IMG/VR virus record: IMGVR_UViG_3300008954_000094
Coordinates: 1-42,879 of that record
Direction: 5' to 3' (one strand)
DNA: 42,879 nt
From: a virus
Shown: piece by piece, positions 19,407 through 26,014 of the stretch
How positions within the stretch are numbered: the first letter of the stretch is position 1
Layout of the letters: each line of letters begins with the position of its first letter
Notes under the pieces: generated by a model
Databases searched by the model: none
Told to the model about the DNA's origin: nothing
Seen by the model: only the letters and a program-made list of their open reading frames with translations
Program-made: the position numbers and the translations under genes

Positions 19407-19814
19407 TTATTTATTTGTTCCCGCAGGTTTGGCGATGTTCATAACAAATCCTGTCTTACCAACAAGTATAGTGTGGTCGTTGTTCTCATCTTTACCGAAG
19501 GCTCCTACTTCATAATCTTCGCCCGTTGTCCTGATTTCGTAGGTCTTTCTCTCGGCAGAGCCGTCAATAACCACTAACTTGGTTTGTGAGCCCTTGGCTG
19601 TCCCTCTGTCAGTTAGTGCCCCGATGACACGATAAACAGGCTTGCGGCTGCCGATAGTAAAAGTGTCGCCTCTATCTAAGCCAACCAAATCGTCATAGTG
19701 AGAAGAGCGTCCTTCTGATTCCCCACGCTCTTCATCAGAAAACCCGAAAGCATCCCAGTCAAAGTCGTCTGCTTCTTTCATAAACTTCCGCCAATTCTCC
19801 ATTAAAAGTTTCAC
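19407..19814 (-). CDS. head-targeted protein with small beta domain (135 aa)
   Basis: MKLLMENWRKFMKEADDFDW is the head-targeting peptide; predicted cut after F-M-K-E. From residue 45 a strand-rich domain follows: L-D-R-G-D-T-F-T-I-G-S-R-K-P-V-Y-R-V-I-G, K-L-V-V-I-D-G and K-T-G-F-V-M-N-I-A-K-P. It resembles the barrel fused to other phage proteins here. GTG start with GGGGAG upstream. No catalytic motif seen. Confidence 0.65.
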   Translation of the reverse strand: MKLLMENWRKFMKEADDFDWDAFGFSDEERGESEGRSSHYDDLVGLDRGDTFTIGSRKPVYRVIGALTDRGTAKGSQTKLVVIDGSAERKTYEIRTTGEDYEVGAFGKDENNDHTILVGKTGFVMNIAKPAGTNK

Positions 19815-19826
19815 TTGTTATCTCCC

Positions 19827-19988
19827 CTACAAGCAAGACCCCAAGGCTACGCCTGCGGCAAAGCACGCACCGACGACCATGTAATCCTGCATGTGTGCTT
19901 TGCACATCACCAACTGCTTCACGGTCAGGCAAGCACTAAGCGTGGACTCCTTGACCTCGCTCAAAATATTTTTAATTTTACTAATCAT
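19827..19988 (-). CDS. small membrane protein (53 aa)
   Basis: ATG at 19988 overlaps the previous TAG (ATGATTAG). An N-terminal helix (M-I-S-K-I-K-N-I-L-S-E-V-K-E-S) precedes the C-terminal span Y-M-V-V-G-A-C-F-A-A-G-V-A-L-G-S-C-L. The span is rich in small residues (G/A-x3-G), favouring helix packing in the membrane. Paralogue at 19156-19296. Role unknown. Confidence 0.65.
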   Translation of the reverse strand: MISKIKNILSEVKESTLSACLTVKQLVMCKAHMQDYMVVGACFAAGVALGSCL

Positions 19989-20433
19989 TTGATTTATCTC
20001 CTTTATCCCTTTCCATGTCAAGAGTCTTCTTAGACTTTTTCTCATCTGGAAGGTGCTTCTCGATTCTGAATTTTAAAATTGGTTTGCCATTAACGGTTGG
20101 CTGTCCAAGTTCATCGGTGCCAATCTCTTTGACTTCCATGCGCTTGTTTTTATATTTACCGCCAAGAATAACGTCTCCGACTTCAATGTCAAGAGAGATG
20201 GCTTCGTTCACTGGTTCAGGTTCCTCGCCCAAGCCAAGCTGCTGGATGGCTAAGTCAACGATACTATGTACCTGCTTCTGAATCCTTGTTCTGTCCGTAG
20301 GCTCGCCAGCGTTCATGCCCATCGTCTGCATCTGCCCCATCACAAAATCAATAACAGCATCTTGGAACTGTTGCTCGTTGGGGTTGCCGCGCTCGTTGAG
20401 ATGCTTTCGCCAATTTTCCATTAGCTGTTTCAC
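19981..20433 (-). CDS. head-targeted protein with C-terminal barrel (150 aa)
   Basis: MKQLMENWRKHLNERGNPNE is the head-targeting peptide; predicted cut after H-L-N-E. After a helical middle (Q-F-Q-D-A-V-I-D-F-V-M-G-Q-M), residues 80-128 read L-D-I-E-V-G-D-V-I-L-G-G-K-Y-K-N-K-R-M-E-V, then V-N-G-K-P-I-L-K-F-R-I, a small barrel related to the GDLV family. The charged tail D-E-K-K-S-K-K-T-L-D-M-E-R-D is copied 690 bases downstream. GTG start overlaps the previous stop (TAGTG). Confidence 0.7.
   Translation of the reverse strand: MKQLMENWRKHLNERGNPNEQQFQDAVIDFVMGQMQTMGMNAGEPTDRTRIQKQVHSIVDLAIQQLGLGEEPEPVNEAISLDIEVGDVILGGKYKNKRMEVKEIGTDELGQPTVNGKPILKFRIEKHLPDEKKSKKTLDMERDKGDKSND
20007..20049. repeat. 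direct repeat, copy 2 (43 bp)
   Basis: Encodes the charged C-terminal tail of the protein at 19981-20433; 41 of 43 bases match 19316-19358. Confidence 0.9.
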
Positions 20434-20837
20434 TATGCAATCCTCTTATCGACAACCTTAATTGCAGCAGGCTGAACAACACCATGATACTCAACTGTGT
20501 CGCCCTCATTGTCTGCCACGTTGCTGTCCAACTTGAATAACTCTGGGTTCAATTGTGTGGTGTCTATTTCCATGATGACAATCTCTAGTCCATCTTCACC
20601 CTCAAACTTATCCCACGCATCGTCAGATGTTTCGGCATAAGAAAATGCCACTTCGGGGTCAAGCGCAAGATAGACAACACCACGAGCAGAGTCTTCCCAA
20701 TATGTTTCTCTGTCGCCACCAAGACCATCTTTCTGAATAGATGGGATTAGCGGTCCATAGCTTGCGTGATAAAGGACGGGAGGAACTTCATAGTTCTCTT
20801 TGAGGTATCGTCGCCAATTTTCCATTAACTGTTTCAT
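20433..20837 (-). CDS. head-targeted ADP-ribosyltransferase-like protein (134 aa)
   Basis: MKQLMENWRRYLKENYEVPP, the head-targeting peptide with a cut predicted after Y-L-K-E, is followed at once by V-L-Y-H-A-S-Y-G-P-L-I-P-S-I-Q-K-D-G-L, the Y-H-x-[ST] opening of ADP-ribosyltransferase-like folds. Then G-V-V-Y-L-A-L-D-P-E-V-A-F-S-Y-A-E and I-V-I-M-E-I-D-T-T-Q-L, strands expected of that fold, and V-E-Y-H-G-V-V-Q-P-A-A-I-K-V-V at the end. The protein is almost only this domain. Activity is untested; a related RNA 2'-phosphotransferase-like role is an alternative. Confidence 0.62.
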   Translation of the reverse strand: MKQLMENWRRYLKENYEVPPVLYHASYGPLIPSIQKDGLGGDRETYWEDSARGVVYLALDPEVAFSYAETSDDAWDKFEGEDGLEIVIMEIDTTQLNPELFKLDSNVADNEGDTVEYHGVVQPAAIKVVDKRIA

Positions 20838-21535
20838 TTCTTTCTATTCTCCCGCAGTTTACGCACGACAGCTTTCCTGATACGCTCTCTCAAATCTTGG
20901 TCTGATTGGTGACGCCACTCGTAATGCTCATCAGCCTCGGCATCGTATGGCTGGGGTTCTTCTTGGTCGGACATCATGTCACCGATGACACCCTCAATAT
21001 CTTCTAAGCCAACTCCGTACTGCTGCATAATTTCCGACAAGGCATCTTGGATTTGAATGTGAAGGTCACCCATGCGACTTTCATGAATCTTATTTCTTTT
21101 CTTGCTTTCGCTGTAATACGACTCAAAATCATACTCGCCATCATCTTCATACTCGTCTTCGGCTTCAGGCATTTGCTCAAGCTCCATGTTATTCATCTTA
21201 CCCCAAGCTTGGAGAATCTTTTGATTGTCTGCACCATAGTAATCTTCAAAGACGCTGCTGTCCCACTTCTGCATTCCACCTTGATTTTTGTTTGGGTCTG
21301 CGTTGACAGCCATCATTCTATCAATTTGTTCTTCGGGTGCCCAGCCTCCGACCCCAGCATCAGCCAAGTCGAGAACCATCATTCCTAGAGTCTGCTCTGT
21401 CTCTTCGCCATTCTCATCGAAGAATTCATACACATCCCCATAGCCAGTGTTGGATACAGAATACTGAAGCTTGCCTTCGGTGAGCCTCCATCTGTCCCAG
21501 CCCTCATTCAGCTTTTTAAAATCTTTAAGTTTCAT
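20834..21535 (-). CDS. acidic virion-type protein with variant targeting peptide (233 aa)
   Basis: Starts MKLKDFKKLNEGWDRWRLTE, with two L-x-E sites (K-L-N-E, R-L-T-E) that fit the prohead-protease pattern. The middle is rich in Asp/Glu and Tyr; the C-terminus is helical (L-R-E-R-I-R-K-A-V-V-R-K-L-R-E-N-R). N-terminal part W-R-L-T-E-G-K-L-Q-Y-S-V-S-N-T-G-Y-G-D-V-Y looks strand-rich. No enzyme motif. Possibly an internal head or core protein. Confidence 0.6.
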   Translation of the reverse strand: MKLKDFKKLNEGWDRWRLTEGKLQYSVSNTGYGDVYEFFDENGEETEQTLGMMVLDLADAGVGGWAPEEQIDRMMAVNADPNKNQGGMQKWDSSVFEDYYGADNQKILQAWGKMNNMELEQMPEAEDEYEDDGEYDFESYYSESKKRNKIHESRMGDLHIQIQDALSEIMQQYGVGLEDIEGVIGDMMSDQEEPQPYDAEADEHYEWRHQSDQDLRERIRKAVVRKLRENRKK

Positions 21536-21552
21536 TTTGTAGTTTCTCCTTC

Positions 21553-22188
21553 CTATAAAGCGTCGGGCCCAAGCCCTAATATAACACCAGCGACAGCCAA
21601 AGCTTCGTCAGCAATTTTAAAAATCTCTCTGGGTCGCTTCGTTTCGCCAAAGCCTGTTTCCAGATAATGATGAATTTCATTTTCAAGGGCTGCACCACTG
21701 TGGGCACCAGCATCAGGAATTGTCTCTAGAGCCGCCTGTGCCGCTTCAACCGCTTCTTCTGAATATTGAGCGAGCAGGTCGGAGTCCGCACCAGCTTCAC
21801 CTTCCGGCGCAACCCTTTGTGAATCTGCGAACTTCTTGTCTGCGAGGGTTTCATATTCATCGCTATACCAATCACCCTCCGAACCCCCGTCAGTGGAGCC
21901 TCCAGACTCCATCATTGGCGGTGCGCCAACGGGGTCAACCGGGTCAACTGCGGTGCCAAGCAAGCCCTTGCTAAGAAGCAAGTCAACAACTCCCTGAGCC
22001 ATGGCGGGGTCAAGCCCGATAGCGCCCAACTCGGCAGCTAATGCCATCGGGTCTGCATCGTCGGACGGGATTGGCACTGCACTGGGCATGGGTGGTTCCG
22101 GTGGCATCTCGCCACACTCTTTAACGGGGTTTTGTACACTTTCTTTTAAAAATGTCTTCCACTTTCCTCTGTTATAAAATTTACTCAT
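21553..22188 (-). CDS. proline/acid-rich virion-type protein (211 aa)
   Basis: ATG at 22188 overlaps the previous stop (ATGAGTAA). MSKFYNRGKWKTFLKESVQN is a variant of the targeting peptide with F-L-K-E. Then a proline-rich low-complexity stretch, a small helical part (P-M-A-L-A-A-E-L-G-A-I-G-L-D-P-A-M-A-Q-G-V), and a C-terminal domain with H-H-Y-L-E-T-G-F-G. No known family. Likely an internal head protein. Confidence 0.6.
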   Translation of the reverse strand: MSKFYNRGKWKTFLKESVQNPVKECGEMPPEPPMPSAVPIPSDDADPMALAAELGAIGLDPAMAQGVVDLLLSKGLLGTAVDPVDPVGAPPMMESGGSTDGGSEGDWYSDEYETLADKKFADSQRVAPEGEAGADSDLLAQYSEEAVEAAQAALETIPDAGAHSGAALENEIHHYLETGFGETKRPREIFKIADEALAVAGVILGLGPDAL

Positions 22189-22555
22189 TTGTTTCTTCCT
22201 CTGCCTCATCATCATTCTGTCCAAATGTCTGCTGCTCGCCATCTTGATATGTGATGATGGTCTTGTTCGCAGGATGTGGACCGATGTGGACTCTAATAAA
22301 ATCGTTCATGCTATCGAAAATAGCAATGCCGCCTCTGGGCGGCGGGTAAAGCCAGTGTACAATACACTGCCCTGTTGCAAGCACAACGCCCTCTATGACA
22401 ACACCAGTGCCTGACACACCAGTTTCGTCCGCACGGCGGGCTACCGTGAATGTTTTGATACCGCGTGCTGCCAGCTTGGGTGGAGCGGACGGCAACAGTT
22501 CATTGTCTGAAATCTCAAGCCCCAATATGGACTCGCCATTATTATCCTCACTCAT
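22181..22555 (-). CDS. hypothetical protein of the head-cargo operon (124 aa)
   Basis: MSEDNNGESILGLEISDNEL...V-S-G-T-G-V-V-I-E-G-V-V-L-A-T-G-Q-C-I-V-H-W-L-Y-P-P-P-R-G-G-I-A-I-F-D. The central part matches a compact phage beta domain, perhaps barrel-like. The acidic tail ends D-D-E-A-E-E-E-T-N-E. The start at 22555 has GGGGGTGA upstream. It lacks the targeting peptide. Confidence 0.62.
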   Translation of the reverse strand: MSEDNNGESILGLEISDNELLPSAPPKLAARGIKTFTVARRADETGVSGTGVVIEGVVLATGQCIVHWLYPPPRGGIAIFDSMNDFIRVHIGPHPANKTIITYQDGEQQTFGQNDDEAEEETNE

Positions 22556-22559
22556 TGAA

Positions 22560-23192
22560 TCACCCCCTAATATTTGCAAGTGTCTTCCATCTGCTCAAGA
22601 TGCCCTCGTTAAGCTTTTCTTCAAGCCCTTCTTCTTCGCCGCCCTCGGCAGGTTCCTCTGCCTGAGCCTTCTCTGCTGGTGGTGCTTCTTCTGGTTGTGC
22701 CGCTCCTTCTTCTTCTGCTGCTGCCGATTCTTCTTCTGCCGACTCAGCTTCTTCTGCCGCTTCATCTTCAGCTTCAGCCGCTTGGTCTTCGGCTTCTGCC
22801 TCGGCTTCTGCCTCGGCTTGTGCAGCTTCGTCTTCAGCCGCTTTCGCTGCTTCTTCTTCCTTCTGCTTTTGAATTTCAAAGTGTGTGTTCAGGCTAGTAA
22901 AGAATTCTTCCAACTGGGGGAGGAATTCAACAGCAGCCTCCATCCGCTTCAAGTTGTCAGGACTCAAGTAGTCCTGCAATGTGGTCAACTGCCCAACAGC
23001 ATCTTCCAGCGCAGCCTGTACCTGCTCTGGGTCCATGTCGGCTCCTTCGTTGAGAACGCGCCTTCGCTTCCCAAGAGAGCGATAGGACTCCTTTAGTGAT
23101 TTCAAATAATAATAAGTAACACTCGACTTAGTTGGCTTAACGCCATTCTTTTTTAAAGCCTCTGTTACCACGTCAACGATATCTTTTGCCAT
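22560..23192 (-). CDS. Ala/Glu-rich, scaffold-like protein (210 aa)
   Basis: N-terminal 60 residues are helical and basic (L-K-E-S-Y-R-S-L-G-K-R-R-R-V-L-N-E-G), with a V-L-N-E site of the protease type. A middle helix follows, then about 80 residues almost wholly Ala and Glu, and a C-terminal E-E-K-L-N-E-G-I-L-S-R-W-K-T-L. Such charged, low-complexity helices are typical of phage scaffold or core proteins. It opens the cargo operon behind an ACTATTTA element. Identity as scaffold is an inference. Confidence 0.62.
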   Translation of the reverse strand: MAKDIVDVVTEALKKNGVKPTKSSVTYYYLKSLKESYRSLGKRRRVLNEGADMDPEQVQAALEDAVGQLTTLQDYLSPDNLKRMEAAVEFLPQLEEFFTSLNTHFEIQKQKEEEAAKAAEDEAAQAEAEAEAEAEDQAAEAEDEAAEEAESAEEESAAAEEEGAAQPEEAPPAEKAQAEEPAEGGEEEGLEEKLNEGILSRWKTLANIRG

Positions 23193-23225
23193 TGGTAAAA
23201 ACCTCCATGATTCCTGTGGTCACCT

Positions 23226-23236
23226 TATAAATAGTT
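23226..23236 (-). promoter_or_regulatory. putative late-promoter element
   Basis: Minus strand reads AACTATTTATAAGG, 35 bases before the start of the Ala/Glu-rich protein and just after a terminator-like hairpin. Confidence 0.4.
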
Positions 23237-23255
23237 GCTCCACGAACAAAAGTGC

Positions 23256-23281
23256 GGTTTTCCGAGTAGTACCGAAAAACC
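23256..23281 (-). terminator. terminator-like hairpin
   Basis: A 10-bp stem (GGTTTTTCGG with TCGGAAAACC, including two G-T pairs) and a six-base loop, followed by GCACTTTTG on the minus strand. The T-run is short, so termination may be partial. It separates the Mom-like gene from the cargo operon. Confidence 0.45.
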
Positions 23282-23345
23282 TGTGAATTTTATAAAATAT
23301 AGTGAGATGAAACACTGTCCGTCCTAATTATAAAAGCGAAAAAAC

Positions 23346-24275
23346 TCAACGACCTCGCAAGGCTGGATACGGTAATCCAACCTTTTCGGGGCTATGATGT
23401 TCAAACAACTTTTTATAAAACTTAGTTTCTTTCTTGGACTTTCCAAGAATATAAACATACTTGTGCTTGGATGGGGATGGTCTTTGCTGGCACCGCGCCT
23501 TGTGAGATGTGCGCTCTTGTTTCAGCCGCTGAGTAACTTGTTCGGGGATTGCTGACCAGTCAACCTTTCTATAGTTCTTCTTTGAGCCGACCATCTTGTA
23601 CCACTCAGGTTGCCACTCAATGCCCAGCTTCTTGGCATACCTGACAATCTGGCTCCTGTCGCTAAACCCAGACGAACCAAACCAGCCGCGCTTGGGATTA
23701 GCAGGGTCTAAAAATTGTTTGCCGGTGCCAAACTTCTGCCCCAAATAAATAAAGTTGCACGCCTGATAAATTGTTCCCAACTCTTTAGCTTCTGGGTCAC
23801 TGTAAGCAGTGAAGAATCTGAATTCTGTATTCGCCACCATCCAGCGCACGGCACTCATGATTAGCCACGAACCCATGTTCTTTGGCGACCACGATATACT
23901 AGCGCCACGGGAGATTAGCTTTTCTTTCCCCTTGTTCTCGCGCCCCAGCAGGTTTGAAAAAGTGTTCGGCGTAGCCATGACAACAACGCCTGCGAGGATT
24001 CCGCTGCCCCTTAACCGTGCCGTGAATCTTTGCGTTGCCCAGATGGGCATCTTACCAAGCCATTCGTGTCGCTCAATAAAATCTTTAATCTCTTGGCACA
24101 CCTCTTTGTTTTCTTTTGGAACAAAGGCGAATTCAAAATCCGATATAGACAGCTTTTGTGCTTCTTCTTCACTCAGCCCAGACTCTTTAAGGTCTAAAGA
24201 AAGATTTTGCTGGCGTATTTCATACTGCCAGCAGTGGTTTTCAGCGTAGTTCTCAAACCTCTCATATACATTCAT
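23346..24275 (-). CDS. Mom-like acyltransferase protein (309 aa)
   Basis: Central residues 85-190 have a GNAT-like layout: F-T-A-R-L-R-G-S-G-I-L-A-G-V-V-V-M, S-W-S-P-K-N-M-G-S-W-L-I-M-S-A and the striking F-F-T-A-Y-S-D-P-E-A-K-E-L-G-T-I-Y-Q-A-C-N-F-I-Y-L-G. The last pattern (Y-S-D-P/tY-x-A-x-N-x-x-Y-x-G) is, from memory, that of the Mu Mom protein, which modifies adenine in phage DNA, and of related phage proteins. The basic C-terminus (Q-R-L-K-Q-E-R-T-S-H-K-A-R) could bind DNA. Moderately sure of family, not of substrate. Confidence 0.55.
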   Translation of the reverse strand: MNVYERFENYAENHCWQYEIRQQNLSLDLKESGLSEEEAQKLSISDFEFAFVPKENKEVCQEIKDFIERHEWLGKMPIWATQRFTARLRGSGILAGVVVMATPNTFSNLLGRENKGKEKLISRGASISWSPKNMGSWLIMSAVRWMVANTEFRFFTAYSDPEAKELGTIYQACNFIYLGQKFGTGKQFLDPANPKRGWFGSSGFSDRSQIVRYAKKLGIEWQPEWYKMVGSKKNYRKVDWSAIPEQVTQRLKQERTSHKARCQQRPSPSKHKYVYILGKSKKETKFYKKLFEHHSPEKVGLPYPALRGR

Positions 24276-24662
24276 TCAGTGAATCTCAAAAGAAATATTG
24301 TGCCTCACCTCAACGCTCTTTTTGAGCGCCCTCATAGTCTCCATCAAGCCGACGAAGCCCATATACTCATCGCCTGATACGCAGATGCCACCGCCTTCGA
24401 CCCTCTCTCGGTACTGTGGTGGTGGCTCTTGCTTCATCAGGTGTTCAAGCATACCAATGCACGCACGGGAGCCAGAGTATAATTCTGCTATCTCTGGTAT
24501 TGCAGTGGATTCCCAATGTTCGACATCAGACTCGCCAGCAAAATACTTTAGCAAATGCGAAGAAATGTCCTGAATCTCTTTTAATTCTATCATGGCTATC
24601 ATCGCTTGATAGCCGGGGAGCAGATAATAAGATGCGTTACTCACTTCATTCACCGTTTGCAC
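24276..24662 (-). CDS. hypothetical helical protein (128 aa)
   Basis: Mainly helical: I-Q-D-I-S-S-H-L-L-K-Y-F, A-C-I-G-M-L-E-H-L-M-K-Q, and a last helix L-M-E-T-M-R-A-L-K-K-S-V-E-V-R. GTG starts at 24662 or 24653, both overlapping the glutaredoxin gene; I give the longer. No family recognised. It directly precedes the Mom-like gene with no gap. Confidence 0.6.
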   Translation of the reverse strand: MQTVNEVSNASYYLLPGYQAMIAMIELKEIQDISSHLLKYFAGESDVEHWESTAIPEIAELYSGSRACIGMLEHLMKQEPPPQYRERVEGGGICVSGDEYMGFVGLMETMRALKKSVEVRHNISFEIH

Positions 24663-24918
24663 CTATAAATCTACACAAATTATCATAGCCTCCAACAAAA
24701 GTTTCCTTAATGTCATCCCCGTGGACAGTCACATGCGTGACCATGGGAACCGTCTGCCAATTATTGCGCTCTTTCGCCTCTTGGAGTTCTTGTGTGCCTC
24801 GCTCATAGTACATCATATGCACATCCGCGCCGCTTTCCTTCAGCAAGGCGTGAGCCTTGACGCACCACGGGCATCGCTCCCACGCTACGATGCGATAATA
24901 TTCTGATAACTCAGCCAC
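24646..24918 (-). CDS. glutaredoxin-like protein (90 aa)
   Basis: A thiol-disulfide oxidoreductase of thioredoxin fold. Y-R-I-V-A-W-E-R-C-P-W-C-V-K-A-H-A-L-L-K-E at residues 8-28 holds the C-P-W-C active site; T-V-P-M-V-T gives the conserved cis-proline and G-G-Y-D-N-L the GSH-binding C-terminal element. Length is normal. In T4-like phages glutaredoxin serves the phage ribonucleotide reductase, which is not in this window. GTG start overlapping the previous gene by 8 bases. Confidence 0.85.
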   Translation of the reverse strand: MAELSEYYRIVAWERCPWCVKAHALLKESGADVHMMYYERGTQELQEAKERNNWQTVPMVTHVTVHGDDIKETFVGGYDNLCRFIGANGE

Positions 24919-25225
24919 GAATTACCTCCCTACCATCTACACCCAGCGTGCGCTGTGTTTGCTCAAGACTACCAACAACAGTCAGGTCAATGCCGCTCTG
25001 CCCTCTGTCAAGGTAGATACGAGTAAACCTTTGACGGCTGTCAATATCTTCAGGCAATCGACCCTCGGTCAACCGCTGATTCATGTTGATATCTTCCCTC
25101 AAACACACAACGTGGTTGGGATTGACCGTCACCTCTCGCAAACTATAAGAATTGCCCTTTGTGTTCTCTGCCTTTTGCGAATAATTCCGCTTAACCTCAA
25201 TAACTTCAACCAATTTCACTAACAT
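24911..25225 (-). CDS. conserved phage protein of unknown function (104 aa)
   Basis: MLVKLVEVIEVKRNYSQKAE, then S-L-R-E-V-T-V-N-P-N-H-V-V-C-L-R-E-D, G-R-L-P-E-D-I-D-S-R-Q-R-F-T-R-I-Y-L-D-R-G-Q-S-G-I-D. The run from N-P-N-H-V-V to the end is a pattern I recall from marine and T4-like phages without a known role. ATG at 25225 overlaps the previous gene by 20 bases. Confidence 0.72.
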   Translation of the reverse strand: MLVKLVEVIEVKRNYSQKAENTKGNSYSLREVTVNPNHVVCLREDINMNQRLTEGRLPEDIDSRQRFTRIYLDRGQSGIDLTVVGSLEQTQRTLGVDGREVIRG

Positions 25226-25466
25226 TTGTATGCTCCTTTTGTACTTCATACACATTGTTTGAATTTACATACCACGATGCGCCTTCATAAATGATTTTAT
25301 ATCTCTTGTGACCCTTGCTTCCAACGCCCACCACTAAACAATTGACGGGCTTGGTGGTCACGACATAATCTTTAACATAAGTATCATAGTCGCTGGGGTC
25401 AGCACTCTCTTTAATCAATCTTACATTCGCTGGCACATAGACCAGCGTTCCCTTTTCAACCTTCAT
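25206..25466 (-). CDS. small barrel-like protein (86 aa)
   Basis: MKVEKGTLVYVPANVRLIKE begins with a variant of the GDLV strand (K-G-T-L-V). Then V-N-C-L-V-V-G-V-G-S-K-G-H-K-R-Y-K-I-I-Y-E-G-A-S-W-Y-V, a clear strand pair. Probably the same small-barrel fold as the GDLV family. Starts inside the previous gene (11-base overlap). Confidence 0.65.
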   Translation of the reverse strand: MKVEKGTLVYVPANVRLIKESADPSDYDTYVKDYVVTTKPVNCLVVGVGSKGHKRYKIIYEGASWYVNSNNVYEVQKEHTNVSEIG

Positions 25467-25950
25467 CGTCAGCCCCTTCTGACCCAATGTCAAGGTCTGG
25501 GTCGAAGCCGAGATTCATCGTTCTGCGTAAAGCATCTGTTTCCCGCTTGTGGGCGGTTAGGCTCGCTCGTACCATGTTCATAGTTTCTTCCGATGCTGCG
25601 GCTGGCTTGCCCACATCCACATGAACGACCTCTGTTTCAGAGATAACCGGCTCTGGCTCTGGTTCCGCTGTGGTGGCATTAGCCACCTCTTGCTGGACGA
25701 TAGCTGCCTGCTGGACAGCCCAAGCTTTTAGAAGCCCGCTTACATCCGATAAACGCTCATCAACCTCATACAGCAACTTGCGAACTTCATCAATCTCCAC
25801 TGCGATATGGTCAGTCCTATCATCAAAGTCAAGCGCAGACGTTCGCAGCATTGCCACCCTAAGACGGTCAGTCACCGTAGACTCAATTAGCTTTTCTAAT
25901 TCATCTGGCAAGTCATTAAGTTCAACCGAATACTGAATATTTACCCTCAT
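25456..25950 (-). CDS. coiled-coil hypothetical protein (164 aa)
   Basis: MRVNIQYSVELNDLPDELEK, then a long helix region (A-V-E-I-D-E-V-R-K-L-L-Y-E-V-D-E-R-L-S-D-V) and a loose, acidic C-terminus. The opening N-I-x-Y-S-V-x-L-x-D-L-P is one I recall from other phage proteins of unknown role. GGAGG sits before the ATG. First gene of the block after the operator-like site at 25982. Confidence 0.68.
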   Translation of the reverse strand: MRVNIQYSVELNDLPDELEKLIESTVTDRLRVAMLRTSALDFDDRTDHIAVEIDEVRKLLYEVDERLSDVSGLLKAWAVQQAAIVQQEVANATTAEPEPEPVISETEVVHVDVGKPAAASEETMNMVRASLTAHKRETDALRRTMNLGFDPDLDIGSEGADDEG

Positions 25951-25968
25951 TAATCCTCCATATATACA

Positions 25969-25998
25969 AGTATACACCCGAAAGTGTACACTTGTTAA
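25969..25998 (-). promoter_or_regulatory. promoter with operator-like palindrome
   Basis: TTAACA (25993-25998), 18-base spacer, TATACT (25969-25974). The spacer holds a perfect 12-base palindrome AAGTGTACACTT (25982-25993) and a second, related half, GTGTATACTT. This arrangement suggests repression at the promoter. Confidence 0.45.
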
Positions 25999-26014
25999 GT
26001 AAAATAATTATTTT

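Noticed and set aside
22395-23096. Long open frame (233 codons) on the plus strand
   Set aside because: It is the antisense of the Ala/Glu-rich gene; its Phe/Cys/Leu-rich translation is the expected shadow of GCN/GAR codons. No ribosome-binding site.
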